A stretch of 64,000 nucleotides of DNA from ZC4RG20 sp963782445 (GCA_963782445.1 CAWAJM010000001.1:2046001-2110000), one strand, 5' to 3'; positions 32,275 through 40,946 are shown, counted from the stretch's first letter. The notes: generated by a model not told the origin, from the letters alone. Program-made: numbers and translations.

Positions 32275-33327
32275 ATGAGCAGACCTGTCGACATAAGTGA
32301 GCTTAAGGCGCTCTCGCCTATGTCGAGTCTGAAGAAGGACAACCTTCATGCGCTCGTCAAGAAGGTCAAGGTCAGGGAGGCCCAGCCCGGCGAAGCCCTG
32401 TTTCACGAAGGCGATACCGAGAAGCGCACGGTCTACGTCCTTTCGGGCACCGTCGAGCTCCGGGAGGGGTCCCAGACCCAGGCGCGCATCACGGGCGGGA
32501 CCGAGGAAGCCCAGAATCCGCTCTCTCCGGTGCTGCCTCGCCATCACACGGCCGTCGCCGTCGCCCCCTGCGAATACATCGCGATCGACAGCGACCTGCT
32601 CGACGTCATGCTGACCTGGGACCAGACGGGCACCTACGAGGTCAGTGAACTGCGTGGCGAAGCGGGCGCGTCGGACGACTGGATGACGACGCTGCTGCAG
32701 ACCAAGGCATTCCACAAGATTCCGCCAGCCAACATTCAAGCCATCTTCATGCGTCTGCAGCAGGTGAACTACCGGGCCGGCGACGTCGTGATCAAACAGG
32801 GCGACGAAGGCGACTACTTCTACGTGATTACGCGCGGCAAGTGCATCGTCACGCGCGAGACGCCTCTAAACAAGGAAGGTATCCGCCTCGCAGAGCTGCA
32901 GGTCGGCGACACCTTCGGCGAGGAGGCTCTGATCTCCGAGGCCAAGCGCAACGCGACGGTCTACATGGAGACGGACGGCTCGCTCATGCGGCTCGGCAAG
33001 GAGGACTTCAAGACGCTGCTCAACGAGCCCATGCTCGACTGGGTCGAGGCCGAGGAGGCCGAGGAAATCGTCAAGGCCGGCGGTCAGTGGCTCGACGTGC
33101 GCCTGCCGAGCGAGTTCGAGGCCTACCACAATCCCGGCGCCGTCAACGTGCCGCTCTATTTCATCCGCCTCAAGCTCAAGACGCTCGATCCCGATATCAA
33201 GTATGTAGTCTGCTGCGATACGGGGCGCAGAAGCTCCGCCGGGGCGTTCATCCTCAACGAGCGCGGCTTTCAGACGTACGTGCTCAAGGGCGGGCTGAAC
33301 CGCACGGAGCTCTCGCGGACGGGCTGA
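32275..33327 (+). CDS. Protein with two cyclic-nucleotide-binding domains and a rhodanese domain
   Basis: The 350-residue protein has two cNMP-fold domains (about 15-120: AQPGEALFHEGDTEKRTVYVLSG; about 140-255: YRAGDVVIKQGDEGDYFYVITRG, then GDTFGEEALISEAKRNATV). A rhodanese domain follows (about 265-345: WLDVRLPSEFEAYHNPGAVNVPL, active loop CCDTGRRSS). The second domain has the GEEALI segment where a phosphate-binding Glu would sit. There is no HTH and no membrane segment, so it is neither a CRP-type activator nor a transporter. It may sense a nucleotide and control sulfur transfer, but that is inference. An inverted REP pair follows. Confidence 0.85.
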   Translation: MSRPVDISELKALSPMSSLKKDNLHALVKKVKVREAQPGEALFHEGDTEKRTVYVLSGTVELREGSQTQARITGGTEEAQNPLSPVLPRHHTAVAVAPCEYIAIDSDLLDVMLTWDQTGTYEVSELRGEAGASDDWMTTLLQTKAFHKIPPANIQAIFMRLQQVNYRAGDVVIKQGDEGDYFYVITRGKCIVTRETPLNKEGIRLAELQVGDTFGEEALISEAKRNATVYMETDGSLMRLGKEDFKTLLNEPMLDWVEAEEAEEIVKAGGQWLDVRLPSEFEAYHNPGAVNVPLYFIRLKLKTLDPDIKYVVCCDTGRRSSAGAFILNERGFQTYVLKGGLNRTELSRTG

Positions 33328-33330
33328 GGC

Positions 33331-33423
33331 GCGAAAAAAGGGGTCAGAGCCCTTTTTCGCCCGTCACGATGCGGCCCGATGCCGCGCCGCCGAAGGCGAA
33401 AAAGGGCTCTGACCCCTTTTTTC
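33331..33423. repeat. Inverted pair of REP-like palindromes
   Basis: Copy one (33331-33360) is GCGAAAAAAGGGGTCAGAG continuing CCCTTTTTCGC. Copy two (33396-33423) is the reverse complement of the same unit. About 35 bases of GC-rich spacer lie between. The pair sits between two convergent stop codons and has T runs in both directions, so it can end transcription both ways. Confidence 0.85.
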
Positions 33424-33762
33424 TTACAGCGTATGCGTCGGCTTGTCGCCGCCGAGCGCGCCCGCCAGATAAGTCTCGATGCGCTTTTGCGTGTTGCCCT
33501 GATCCTGCTCGCTGAACTGCACGCCGATGCCGGCTGTCCGCTTGCCCTGCGCGCCCTTGGGGGTGATCCAGATCACACGCCCCGCGACGGGAATCTTCTC
33601 GTCCTCGCCCATGAGGTTCAGGAGCATGAAAACCTCGTCCCCGAGCTTGTAGCTCGAGTTCGTCGGGATGAACAGGCCGCCGTTCTTCACGAACGGCATG
33701 TACGCGAGGTACAGCGCGCTCTTGTCCTTGATCGTCAGCGTCAGGAGCCCGGGTTTCGTCAC
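33424..33762 (-). CDS. PilZ-domain protein
   Basis: The 112-residue single-domain protein fits the type IV pilus PilZ group: LTIKDKSALYLAYMPFVKNGGLFIPTN, then VFMLLNL, VAGRVIWITPKG and GIGVQFSE. It lacks the RxxxR/DxSxxG c-di-GMP signature, as in Pseudomonas PilZ itself, which acts through protein contacts. It starts at a GTG overlapping the holB stop, the usual tmk-holB-pilZ arrangement of Gammaproteobacteria. Confidence 0.9.
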   Translation of the reverse strand: MTKPGLLTLTIKDKSALYLAYMPFVKNGGLFIPTNSSYKLGDEVFMLLNLMGEDEKIPVAGRVIWITPKGAQGKRTAGIGVQFSEQDQGNTQKRIETYLAGALGGDKPTHTL

Positions 33763-34787
33763 GATCGCCCTCTATCGGGTTGCAGGCCCAGCAACAGCAC
33801 GCGCAGCGCGAGCTCGGTGTTGAGGCCGCTGCCTTGCTGGTCGAGCAGCCTTTCGGCGGCCTCGAGCCGGTCGAACAGGGCCTCGACGGGCAGCGTGCGC
33901 CAGGCATTATGCAATGGATCGTCCCCCGGATCTGTGACAGCTTTCGAATCGCGGCCGGTCGTTCGCCTGCGGATTGCACGCTGCAGCCGTTCCGCAAGCC
34001 ACTCGAGGGCCAGCGCCGGGTCCTTCTTGCTCCACTCGTCGGCCAAGACTTGGGCATCGAGCCTGTTTCTAGAAACAAGCTCCATTTTATTCTCTAACTC
34101 TTTGAGAAACCTAGCTTGTTCTTTGCTCGAAAGTTCGAGGGCGCGCATCGGCGCCCCGCGCGCGACCCGTAGGGCCTCCCGGACCTCCGCCTCGTCGAGG
34201 CCGAGCCAGGCCGCGACTTCGCCGGCTGGCGGCCGAGGCACGGCGAGGGCCTGGCAGCGGCTGCGGATCGTCGGCAGCAGCCGGTCCGGCCGATGGGATA
34301 CGAGCAGCAGATAGGTCCTCGAGGTCGGCTCCTCGAGTGTCTTCAGCAACGCGTTGGCGGCCGCGGTCGTCATGGCTTCGGCCGGCTCGACGATGACGAC
34401 CTTCTCGCGTCCGCGATAGCCCTTGAGGCCCAGCGCCTCGGTCACCTCCCGGATCTGATCGATGGCGATCGTCTTCTTATCCTCCAAGGGGAATACCCAG
34501 TGCAGGTCGGGATCGTGGTCGGCGGGCGCGTGCCGCTCCCGCAGCGCCGCGGCAGCCTCGGCCGCTCCCAGCGGCGGCACCGGCACTTCGGCGTCGGCCT
34601 GGGTCAGCAGGCGGTGCGCGAACACGAGCGCAAGGTTGATCTTGCCGACCCCAGCGGGGCCCTTGATGAGCCAGCCGTGCGCGAGGCGGCCGCTCGCGCG
34701 CGCAGCCTCCAAACGTGCGAGCGGCGCGGCGAGCCAGGGACAAAGTCGTGTGCCGAGGCGCGTCGGCGCCGAAGGCTCAGCCGCCAT
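33759..34787 (-). CDS. holB: DNA polymerase III delta' subunit (HolB)
   Basis: HolB is part of the clamp loader. The 342-residue product has the delta' pattern: LAHGWLIKGPAGVGK, HPDLHW-type segment DPDLHWVFP, IDQIREVTEAL, and KVVIVEPAEAMTTAAANALLKTLEEPTSRTYLLLVSHRPDRLLPTIRSRCQ (SRC motif). The P-loop has Ile-Asn after the lysine instead of Thr/Ser, so nucleotide use is doubtful, as is normal for delta'. The four zinc cysteines expected between the P-loop and DLHW are absent (LTQADAEVPVPPLG replaces them). An AT-rich stretch near 34065-34125 stands out inside the gene. It overlaps tmk and pilZ. Confidence 0.9.
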   Translation of the reverse strand: MAAEPSAPTRLGTRLCPWLAAPLARLEAARASGRLAHGWLIKGPAGVGKINLALVFAHRLLTQADAEVPVPPLGAAEAAAALRERHAPADHDPDLHWVFPLEDKKTIAIDQIREVTEALGLKGYRGREKVVIVEPAEAMTTAAANALLKTLEEPTSRTYLLLVSHRPDRLLPTIRSRCQALAVPRPPAGEVAAWLGLDEAEVREALRVARGAPMRALELSSKEQARFLKELENKMELVSRNRLDAQVLADEWSKKDPALALEWLAERLQRAIRRRTTGRDSKAVTDPGDDPLHNAWRTLPVEALFDRLEAAERLLDQQGSGLNTELALRVLLLGLQPDRGRS

Positions 34788-35412
34788 GCGCCCGCCGCTC
34801 TTCGAAGCGATCGAGGACGGCTTCGATGTCATGCTCGACACGGTCGCGCGGCTGCGCGGCGTCGACGATTTTGATGCGGTCCGGCTCGCGCGCCGCGAGG
34901 CCGAGATAAGCCGCGCGCACGCGTTCGAAGAAAGCGTGTTCCTCGCGCTCGAAGTGATCCGGCTCGCGGTCTCCGATGCGGGCCAGCCCGACCTCGACCG
35001 GCGCGTCCAACAGCACCGTAAGGTCTGGCTCGACGCCGCGCTGCGCGGCGAGACGCAGGCAGCCGAGCAGCTCGGCCGAGCCTCCGCGGCCGCCGCCCTG
35101 GTAGGCGAACGTGGCGTCCGTGAACCGGTCGCAGACGACCCAGCGACCCCGTTCGAGGGCGGGTGCGATGACCGTCGCGACGTGATGTGCCCGCGCGGCG
35201 AACATGAGCAAGGCCTCGACCTCGGCCGAAAGCGGGCCATGGTCGCCGGCGAGCACCCATTCGCGCACGCGCTCCCCCAGGGGGGTTCCGCCGGGCTCGC
35301 GCGTGAGGAGCACGTCGCGGCCGCGGGCCTCGAGCTGCCGGCGGATCGCAGCGAGGCTTGTCGACTTGCCGACGCCCTCGATGCCTTCTACGGTGATGAA
35401 CGCGCCCTTCAT
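34777..35412 (-). CDS. tmk: Thymidylate kinase
   Basis: Tmk phosphorylates dTMP to dTDP. The 211-residue product has the P-loop EGIEGVGKST, the TREPGGTPLGERVR motif, the DR motif VVCDRFTDATFAYQGGGRG, and the LID region after FEREEHAFFERVR. Length and motif order are normal. It lies three bases after mltG and overlaps holB by 11 bases. Confidence 0.95.
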   Translation of the reverse strand: MKGAFITVEGIEGVGKSTSLAAIRRQLEARGRDVLLTREPGGTPLGERVREWVLAGDHGPLSAEVEALLMFAARAHHVATVIAPALERGRWVVCDRFTDATFAYQGGGRGGSAELLGCLRLAAQRGVEPDLTVLLDAPVEVGLARIGDREPDHFEREEHAFFERVRAAYLGLAAREPDRIKIVDAAQPRDRVEHDIEAVLDRFEERRAHGG

Positions 35413-35415
35413 AGC

Positions 35416-36441
35416 TCAGTGATTCGTCCGTTCCCCGGCCGTGCGCTTGAGATATTCGCGCACCGCCGCGTCATGCTCCGCGAGCGTCTTCGAGAAGTGG
35501 TGGCTGCCGTCGCGCAGCCCGGTTGCGACGAAGTACAGCGCGCCCGTCATCTTCGGATGCACGGCCGCTTCGATCGACGCCTCGCTGGGCAGCGCGATCG
35601 GCGTCGGCGGCAGCCCCGCGCGCGTGTACGTATTGTAGGGCGTGTCCTTCTCGAGATCCCGCGTCTTGATGTCGCCGTCGAATGCGGCGCCGAGCCCGTA
35701 GATCACGGTGGGGTCGGTCTGCAGGCGCATGCCGCGCTCGAGGCGCGCGTTGAAAACGCCGGCGATCTTCGCCCGCTCGCTCGCGAGCGCAGTCTCCTTC
35801 TCGATGATGGAGGCGAGGATCAGCGCCTGGTACGGCGTCTCGACGGCGATGTTCGAATCGCGTTCGGCCCAGGCAGCGGCGAGTCGCTGCACGAGCTCGT
35901 CGTGCGCGCGGCGCAGGAACTCGAGCTCGCTTGTGCCCTTCGGGAACTTATAGGTATCCGGAAAGAACTCGCCCTCGGGCGCAAGGTCCGGCGCCCCGAG
36001 GCGCGCCATGATCGCGGGGCCGTCGAGACCGCTCGAGGCGATCGCGGGCTCGGCGCGCAGAGCCTTGAGCAGATCCTCGAAGCGCCAGCCTTCGACGACC
36101 GTGAGCTGATGCAGGTAGACGTGCCCTTCGACGAGCTTGCGGAGCAGGCCGCGCGGGGTCAGGCCCGGCTCGAGCTCGTACTCGCCGGCGTGGATTTTCT
36201 TGGCGTCGCCCTTGAAGCGGGCGTACCAGGTCAGCAGGCGCGGGTGCGCGACGACACCCTGCGCGGCGAGCCCGGCGGCGACGGCCGTCAACGAGTCGCC
36301 GCTCGCGACCTCGAAGCGCATGGCCTTGCCGGGCACTGCGAGCGGCGTATCGAGGCTGCGCCAGGCCGCGAAGCCCGCCGCGCCGGCGGCCACCAGTGCG
36401 AGCACTCCGATGGCGACGCCGATCCAGAGCGCCCTACGCAT
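35416..36441 (-). CDS. mltG: Endolytic murein transglycosylase MltG
   Basis: MltG is an inner-membrane enzyme that cuts nascent glycan strands. The 341-residue product has one N-terminal membrane helix (about residues 6-26), a LysM-like segment (VASGDSLTAVAAGLAAQGVV) and the YceG catalytic domain: LILASIIEKETALASERAKIAGVFNARL, with the catalytic Glu in IEKE. RLQTDPTVIYGLG and NTYTRAGLPPTPIALPS are further family motifs. It overlaps pabC by eight bases. Confidence 0.95.
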   Translation of the reverse strand: MRRALWIGVAIGVLALVAAGAAGFAAWRSLDTPLAVPGKAMRFEVASGDSLTAVAAGLAAQGVVAHPRLLTWYARFKGDAKKIHAGEYELEPGLTPRGLLRKLVEGHVYLHQLTVVEGWRFEDLLKALRAEPAIASSGLDGPAIMARLGAPDLAPEGEFFPDTYKFPKGTSELEFLRRAHDELVQRLAAAWAERDSNIAVETPYQALILASIIEKETALASERAKIAGVFNARLERGMRLQTDPTVIYGLGAAFDGDIKTRDLEKDTPYNTYTRAGLPPTPIALPSEASIEAAVHPKMTGALYFVATGLRDGSHHFSKTLAEHDAAVREYLKRTAGERTNH

Positions 36442-37243
36442 CGCCGGCTCCGGCGTCCATGCCGCCGATCAGGCTCATGAGCCGCCGCGTCGCAGGCCCC
36501 GGCGCGAGCCTGCGAGGCCCGAGGCGACGCACGGGGCGAATGCCGGCCACGGCATTCGTGAGGAACAGCTCGTCGCTGGCCTCGAGCGCCTCGAGCCCGA
36601 GCTCGCGCTCGACGGGCGCGAGGCCGGCCCGCTCGGCGTGCTCGAGCACCACCCGCCGCATGACGCCGTGGACACCGCAGCGCGTGAGCGGCGGCGTCGC
36701 GAGCTCGCGCCCGCTTACGGCGAACAGATTCGAGGCAATGCCGCCGACGACATAGCCGCTGCGATCCCGCAGCAGGCCCTCGTTCGCCGCCGTGCCCGTG
36801 AGCTCCATCTGCGCGAGAACCTGCTCGAGGCGGCAAAGATGCTTGAGCCCGGCCAGCTGCGGATTCTCGCCGAGCCGCAGCACGCAGTGCTCGACCTCGA
36901 TGCCATGCGTGTAGTGCTCGGCCGGGTAGTCGGGCCACGGCGCGACCGAAAGCAGGTGGACGGGCGTGGAGGGCTCCGGCACACGGTAACCGCGGGCGCC
37001 AGCGCCGCGTGTGACGATGAGCTTGACGACGGCGTCCTGCGCGGGCGGACAGCTCGCCGCGATCGTCTCGGCGAGGACGTTGAGATCGGGGACGGGGATC
37101 GCAAGCCGGCGGCAGCCGAGCGCGAGCCGCTCGAGATGGTAACCGAGCCAGCGGATCGTGCCGGCGCGGGCCGCCATCGTCTCGAACAGCCCGTCGCCGT
37201 AGGCAAGGCCCCGATCCGTCGGGTCGATGCCGGCATCAATCAT
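36434..37243 (-). CDS. pabC: Aminodeoxychorismate lyase PabC
   Basis: PabC makes p-aminobenzoate for folate from aminodeoxychorismate. The 269-residue product is a class IV PLP enzyme: DRGLAYGDGLFETMAARAG at the start, the PLP lysine in AVVKLIVTRGAGARGY, and LLRDRSGYVVGGIASNLFAVSG with PLP phosphate contacts. ELFLTNAVAGIRPV is the final conserved strand. The position between fabF and mltG is the standard one in this lineage. Confidence 0.93.
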   Translation of the reverse strand: MIDAGIDPTDRGLAYGDGLFETMAARAGTIRWLGYHLERLALGCRRLAIPVPDLNVLAETIAASCPPAQDAVVKLIVTRGAGARGYRVPEPSTPVHLLSVAPWPDYPAEHYTHGIEVEHCVLRLGENPQLAGLKHLCRLEQVLAQMELTGTAANEGLLRDRSGYVVGGIASNLFAVSGRELATPPLTRCGVHGVMRRVVLEHAERAGLAPVERELGLEALEASDELFLTNAVAGIRPVRRLGPRRLAPGPATRRLMSLIGGMDAGAGDA

Positions 37244-37282
37244 CTTGCCCCTCTGTGTGCCGACGGGCCGGCACGGAAGGCC

Positions 37283-38524
37283 TCAGGTCGGACGCCTGAA
37301 TACCAGCGTGCCGTTCGTTCCGCCGAAGCCGAAGGAATTCGAGAGCGCCGTATCGAACGTCGCTTCGCGGGCTTCGTTCGGCGTGTAATCGAGGTCGCAC
37401 TGCGGGTCCGCCTCGTCGAGATTGATCGTCGGCGGAATCACGTGATCGCGCATGCCGAGGATCGTGAAGATGGCCTCGGCTGCGCCGGCCGCGCCGATCA
37501 TGTGGCCCGTGGTCGACTTCGTCGAGCTCACGGCGAGCCGCTTTGCGTGATGCCCGAAGGTCGCCTTGATGGCGACGGTCTCGGCGACGTTGCCGAGCTG
37601 GGTGGATGTGCCGTGCGCGTTGATGTAGCCGATGGCCTCGGGCGCGACCTCGGCGTCCGCGAGCGCGTTGCGCATGCAGACCTGCGCCCCCTCGCCGCCC
37701 TCGGCCGGCGCCGTGATGTGGTGGGCGTCCGCGCTCATGCCGAAACCGATGAGCTCGGCATAGATGTGCGCCCCGCGCGCCTTGGCGTGCTCGTACTCCT
37801 CGAGCGCGAGGCAGGCGGCCCCGTCGCTGAGCACGAAGCCGTCTCGATCGCGGTCCCAAGGCCGGCTCGCGCGCGCCGGGTCGTCATTGCGCTGGGACAG
37901 CGCCCGAGCCGCGCAGAAGCCGCCGAGCCCGAGCGGCGTGGCCGCATGCTCGGCGCCGCCGGCGAGCATGACGTTGGCCTCACCGTACTGGATGAGCCGG
38001 GCCGCGAGCCCGATGCAATGCGTCGACGTCGTGCAGGCCGTGACGATGGCGAGATTCGGTCCCTTCAGGCCATGCATGATCGAGATGTGGCCCGAGATCA
38101 TGTTGATGATGCTGCTCGGCACGAAGAACGGAGAGATGCGCCGCGGACCGCTCGTGATGAGCTTGTCGTGATTGGCTTCGATGGTCGCGATGCCGCCGAT
38201 CCCCGAGCCCATCATGACCCCGTAGCGATGGGCCCGTTCCTCGCCAACCTCGATCCCGGCATCGGCGATCGCCTGCCTAGTGGCCGCGATGCCGTAGTGG
38301 ATGAAGGGATCGCATTTCTTCGCTTCCTTGGGCTCCATGTAGGCACCGATGTCGAAGTCGGTGATGAGCCCGCCGATGCGCGTGGAAAACGCGCTGGCGT
38401 CGAAGGCATCGATGGTTGCGATGCCGCTCTTGCCGTTGCGCACGTTCTCCCAGGCTGCGTCGACGCTGTTACCGACCGGGGCGATGATCCCTAAGCCCGT
38501 GACCACTACACGGCGTTTCGCCAC
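37283..38524 (-). CDS. fabF: 3-oxoacyl-ACP synthase II (FabF)
   Basis: FabF condenses malonyl-ACP with acyl-ACP in fatty acid elongation. The 413-residue product has the nucleophilic cysteine in VTACTTSTHCIG and the two catalytic histidines in NAHGTSTQLGN and STTGHMIGAAG. It ends with SNSFGFGGTNGTLVF. It follows acpP by about 60 bases on the minus strand. Confidence 0.96.
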   Translation of the reverse strand: MAKRRVVVTGLGIIAPVGNSVDAAWENVRNGKSGIATIDAFDASAFSTRIGGLITDFDIGAYMEPKEAKKCDPFIHYGIAATRQAIADAGIEVGEERAHRYGVMMGSGIGGIATIEANHDKLITSGPRRISPFFVPSSIINMISGHISIMHGLKGPNLAIVTACTTSTHCIGLAARLIQYGEANVMLAGGAEHAATPLGLGGFCAARALSQRNDDPARASRPWDRDRDGFVLSDGAACLALEEYEHAKARGAHIYAELIGFGMSADAHHITAPAEGGEGAQVCMRNALADAEVAPEAIGYINAHGTSTQLGNVAETVAIKATFGHHAKRLAVSSTKSTTGHMIGAAGAAEAIFTILGMRDHVIPPTINLDEADPQCDLDYTPNEAREATFDTALSNSFGFGGTNGTLVFRRPT

Positions 38525-38584
38525 GAAAACATCCTCAAGACAAGAGCAAGCATACGGGTGGAATGCGGCGGCTGCCGCGCGCGA

Positions 38585-38827
38585 TCAGGACTCGTTCTTT
38601 CGAGCAAGAATATAGTCGATGGCCTGCTGGACCGTCGTGATCTTCTCGGCTTCTTCGTCCGGGATCTCGGTCTCGAACTCCTCCTCGAGGGCCATGACCA
38701 GCTCCACGGTGTCCAGCGAATCGGCACCGAGATCGTCGACGAACGAGGCATCGTTCTTGATTTCGTCGGCCTTTACGCCCAGCTGCTCGGCAATGATCCC
38801 TCTGACCTGCTCTTCGACGCTACTCAT
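38585..38827 (-). CDS. acpP: Acyl carrier protein
   Basis: The 80-residue acidic protein carries the phosphopantetheine serine in LGADSLDTVELVMALEEEF. The whole sequence is the normal AcpP pattern, with IIAEQLGV at helix 1 and TVQQAIDYI at helix 4. An AGAG ribosome site precedes the ATG. A hairpin lies 27-50 bases upstream of the start. Confidence 0.98.
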   Translation of the reverse strand: MSSVEEQVRGIIAEQLGVKADEIKNDASFVDDLGADSLDTVELVMALEEEFETEIPDEEAEKITTVQQAIDYILARKNES

Positions 38828-38854
38828 CTCTTTGATACCCCTTAAGTATTGACA

Positions 38855-38876
38855 GGCCGAACCATACGGTCCGGCC
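38855..38876 (-). other. Hairpin in the fabG-acpP spacer
   Basis: On the minus strand GGCCGGACC and GGTTCGGCC pair around GTAT, with one G-T pair. No T run follows, so this is not a classical terminator. It may set the higher acpP level or be part of its leader. Confidence 0.4.
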
Positions 38877-38953
38877 GGGCGTGGCGTATTGTATTGGAAT
38901 CATCTTCTCACGGCGACCACAATATTGAGCCCCGAACGCGCGCTTTCGTGGGC

Positions 38954-39724
38954 CTATTGCATGTACAAACCGCCGTTGACGTTCAAAGTCTCCCCGGTGA
39001 TGTAGCTGCCGGCGTCGGAGACGAGAAAGACCACGGCCGCCGCGATGTCCTCGGGCGTGCCGAGCCGCCCGTTGGGAATCTGCTGGCGCAGGGCATCGAC
39101 CTGCGACTCGGTCAGCACACGGGTCATGTCGGTGTCGATGAACCCCGGTGCGACGACGTTGACGGTGATGTTGCGGGAGGCGAGCTCGCGGGCCAGGGAC
39201 TTCGAAAAGCCGATCATGCCGGCCTTGGCCGCCGCGTAGTTCGACTGCCCCGGATTGCCGCTGAGTGCGACGACCGAGGCGATGTTGACGATCGCGCCTC
39301 GGCGGGCTTTGATCATTCCGCGGACCGAGGCCCGGCAGACCCGGTACACCGAGGAGAGGTTCGTCGCGACGACCGCCTCCCACTCCTCGGGTTTCATCCG
39401 CATGAGCAGATTGTCGCGCGTGATGCCGGCGTTGTTGACGAGAATGGTCGGCGCGCCCTCGCGCTCGGCGAGCTCCGCGAGCAGGCCTTCGACCGAAGAC
39501 TCGTCGTCGACGCGCAACACTGCGCCGCGCCCGGGGAGCTCCGCGTCGCGGAAGCGCTGCGAGATGGCTTCGGCGCCCTCCTCGGTCGTCGCCGTGCCGA
39601 CGACCGTCGCGCCCTGGCGTGCGAGAGCCTCGGCGATGGCGCGGCCGATGCCGCGCGATGCGCCCGTGACGAGCGCGATGCGCCCGGCGATCCCGGGCCA
39701 GGGTTTGAGGGTCGCTAGATCCAT
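38954..39724 (-). CDS. fabG: 3-oxoacyl-ACP reductase (FabG)
   Basis: FabG reduces 3-oxoacyl-ACP with NADPH. The 256-residue SDR has the cofactor motif TGASRGIGRAIAE, NNAG in ILVNNAGITRDN, the catalytic Ser in IVNIASVVALSG, and YAAAK in QSNYAAAKAGM. It ends GETLNVNGGLYM. The gene usually follows fabH-fabD; here it is preceded on the same strand by a rhombosortase gene, so fabH and fabD are elsewhere. Confidence 0.95.
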   Translation of the reverse strand: MDLATLKPWPGIAGRIALVTGASRGIGRAIAEALARQGATVVGTATTEEGAEAISQRFRDAELPGRGAVLRVDDESSVEGLLAELAEREGAPTILVNNAGITRDNLLMRMKPEEWEAVVATNLSSVYRVCRASVRGMIKARRGAIVNIASVVALSGNPGQSNYAAAKAGMIGFSKSLARELASRNITVNVVAPGFIDTDMTRVLTESQVDALRQQIPNGRLGTPEDIAAAVVFLVSDAGSYITGETLNVNGGLYMQ

Positions 39725-39734
39725 GGTCGGCGGA

Positions 39735-40418
39735 TTATAGCGATGCGGGCCCGCGGCGGCGAACCAAGGCCAAGGCCGCGCCGAACAGCGTGCCGCCGAC
39801 CGCGCCGTACAGATGTGCGGCCGTGATGACGACGCCGCCCGTCGCGCTCTCCGAGAACGGCAGCGGCCCGAGGAAATGCTCCCAGACGAGCTTGCCCGCG
39901 ATCCCGGCCGCGATCGTCAGCGCGAAGCGCCGGTGGCGCTCGAGCAGGGCCAGTGCGCCGGCCGCGAGCAGCCCGTGGAGCATGCCCGAGAGACCGACGT
40001 ACCAGAGCACGCCCGGGCTCCCGAAATACAGTCCCGCGTCGATGGCGGCCATCGATGCGAGCCCAGCGCCGCACCAGGCGGCGGCCGAGAGGGCGTCGCC
40101 CACGATGAGGCGGATCAGCACGAGCGCCGTGCCGTCGAGCAGAAAATGTCCCGCGTTCAGGTGAACCAAGTGGCCCGTCACGAGTCTCCATAGCTGGCCG
40201 GCTTGGATGCCGGCCCGGTCGTAACGGGCCCAGCGGCGCACGGGCTCGCCCCCGAGCACGAGCGCGAGGCACACGCCGAGGACCGCCAGCACCGGGATCC
40301 AGCTGTCGAGTCGGCGTCGGCCGGGTCTGTCGCCGCCGGCCGACAGGCTTTGCGCGGCGGCGTCCGCCGGGTACGGTGCGCGCTCCGGCGCGGGTCCGGG
40401 CAGTGGCTCTTGGTTCAC
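39735..40418 (-). CDS. Rhombosortase (rhomboid-type intramembrane protease)
   Basis: Rhombosortases are rhomboid serine proteases that process proteins with a GlyGly-CTERM tail. The protein has about six membrane helices and the motifs LVTGHLVHLNAGHFLLDGTAL, GLSGMLHGLLAAGAL with the catalytic serine in GLSG, and ITAAHLYGAVGGTLFG with the catalytic histidine. The start is uncertain: a GTG at 40418 gives 227 residues, and another at 40460 adds 14; neither has a clear ribosome site. It is divergent from gspG, and GlyGly-CTERM proteins commonly travel through type II secretion, so the pairing makes sense. Confidence 0.83.
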   Translation of the reverse strand: MNQEPLPGPAPERAPYPADAAAQSLSAGGDRPGRRRLDSWIPVLAVLGVCLALVLGGEPVRRWARYDRAGIQAGQLWRLVTGHLVHLNAGHFLLDGTALVLIRLIVGDALSAAAWCGAGLASMAAIDAGLYFGSPGVLWYVGLSGMLHGLLAAGALALLERHRRFALTIAAGIAGKLVWEHFLGPLPFSESATGGVVITAAHLYGAVGGTLFGAALALVRRRGPASL

Positions 40419-40496
40419 AAAGAGGCTTCGATGGTTGTGATATCTTCGACGCTGGCGCACCGAAACGGGGCGTCCGGCACGACAAAAGGTAGTGGC

Positions 40497-40946
40497 ATGC
40501 GAGTCAGCAAATCAACTTCTGCGGCGGCCCCGCAGAGCGGCTTCACGCTGCTCGAGATCATGATCGTCGTCGTGATTATCGGCCTGCTCGCGGCCGTCGT
40601 GGCGCCTTCGCTCTTCAGCGATGTCGACAAGGCCCGCGTGAGCCGGGCGAAATCCGACATTCAGGGCATCGAGACGGCGCTGAACTTGTACCGCCTCGAC
40701 AATTTCAAGTATCCCACGACGGACCAGGGCCTCGACGCGCTCGTCAAGAACCCCGGCGAGACCGTGGCCCCGAACTGGAAGCAGGGCGGTTATCTCAAGA
40801 AGGTGCCCATGGACCCGTGGGGGCGGCCGTATCGATACGAGAGCCCGGGCCAGCACGGCGAGGTCGACATCTTCACTTACGGCGCGGACGGACAGGAAGG
40901 TGGCGACGGTGTGGATGCCGATATCGGCAATTGGGACCTCAACTAG
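40497..40946 (+). CDS. gspG: Type II secretion major pseudopilin GspG
   Basis: GspG is the main subunit of the T2SS pseudopilus. The 149-residue product has the prepilin site QSG-FTLLEIMIVVVIIG, the family segment LYRLDNFKYPTTDQGLDALV, and VPMDPWGRPYRYESPG. The C-terminal calcium-binding region (YGADGQEGGDGVDADIGNWDL) is intact. The ATG at 40497 has AAGGT upstream. It leads gspGHIJKLMN; gspC, D, E and F are not in the window. Confidence 0.96.
   Translation: MRVSKSTSAAAPQSGFTLLEIMIVVVIIGLLAAVVAPSLFSDVDKARVSRAKSDIQGIETALNLYRLDNFKYPTTDQGLDALVKNPGETVAPNWKQGGYLKKVPMDPWGRPYRYESPGQHGEVDIFTYGADGQEGGDGVDADIGNWDLN

Noticed and set aside
34462..36480. Long plus-strand open frame opposite holB, tmk and mltG
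   Set aside because: Same reason: antisense shadow of three clear genes in overlapping order.
36137..38494. Long plus-strand open frame across pabC and fabF
   Set aside because: It lies opposite well-supported genes, has no recognisable domain and follows their codon pattern.
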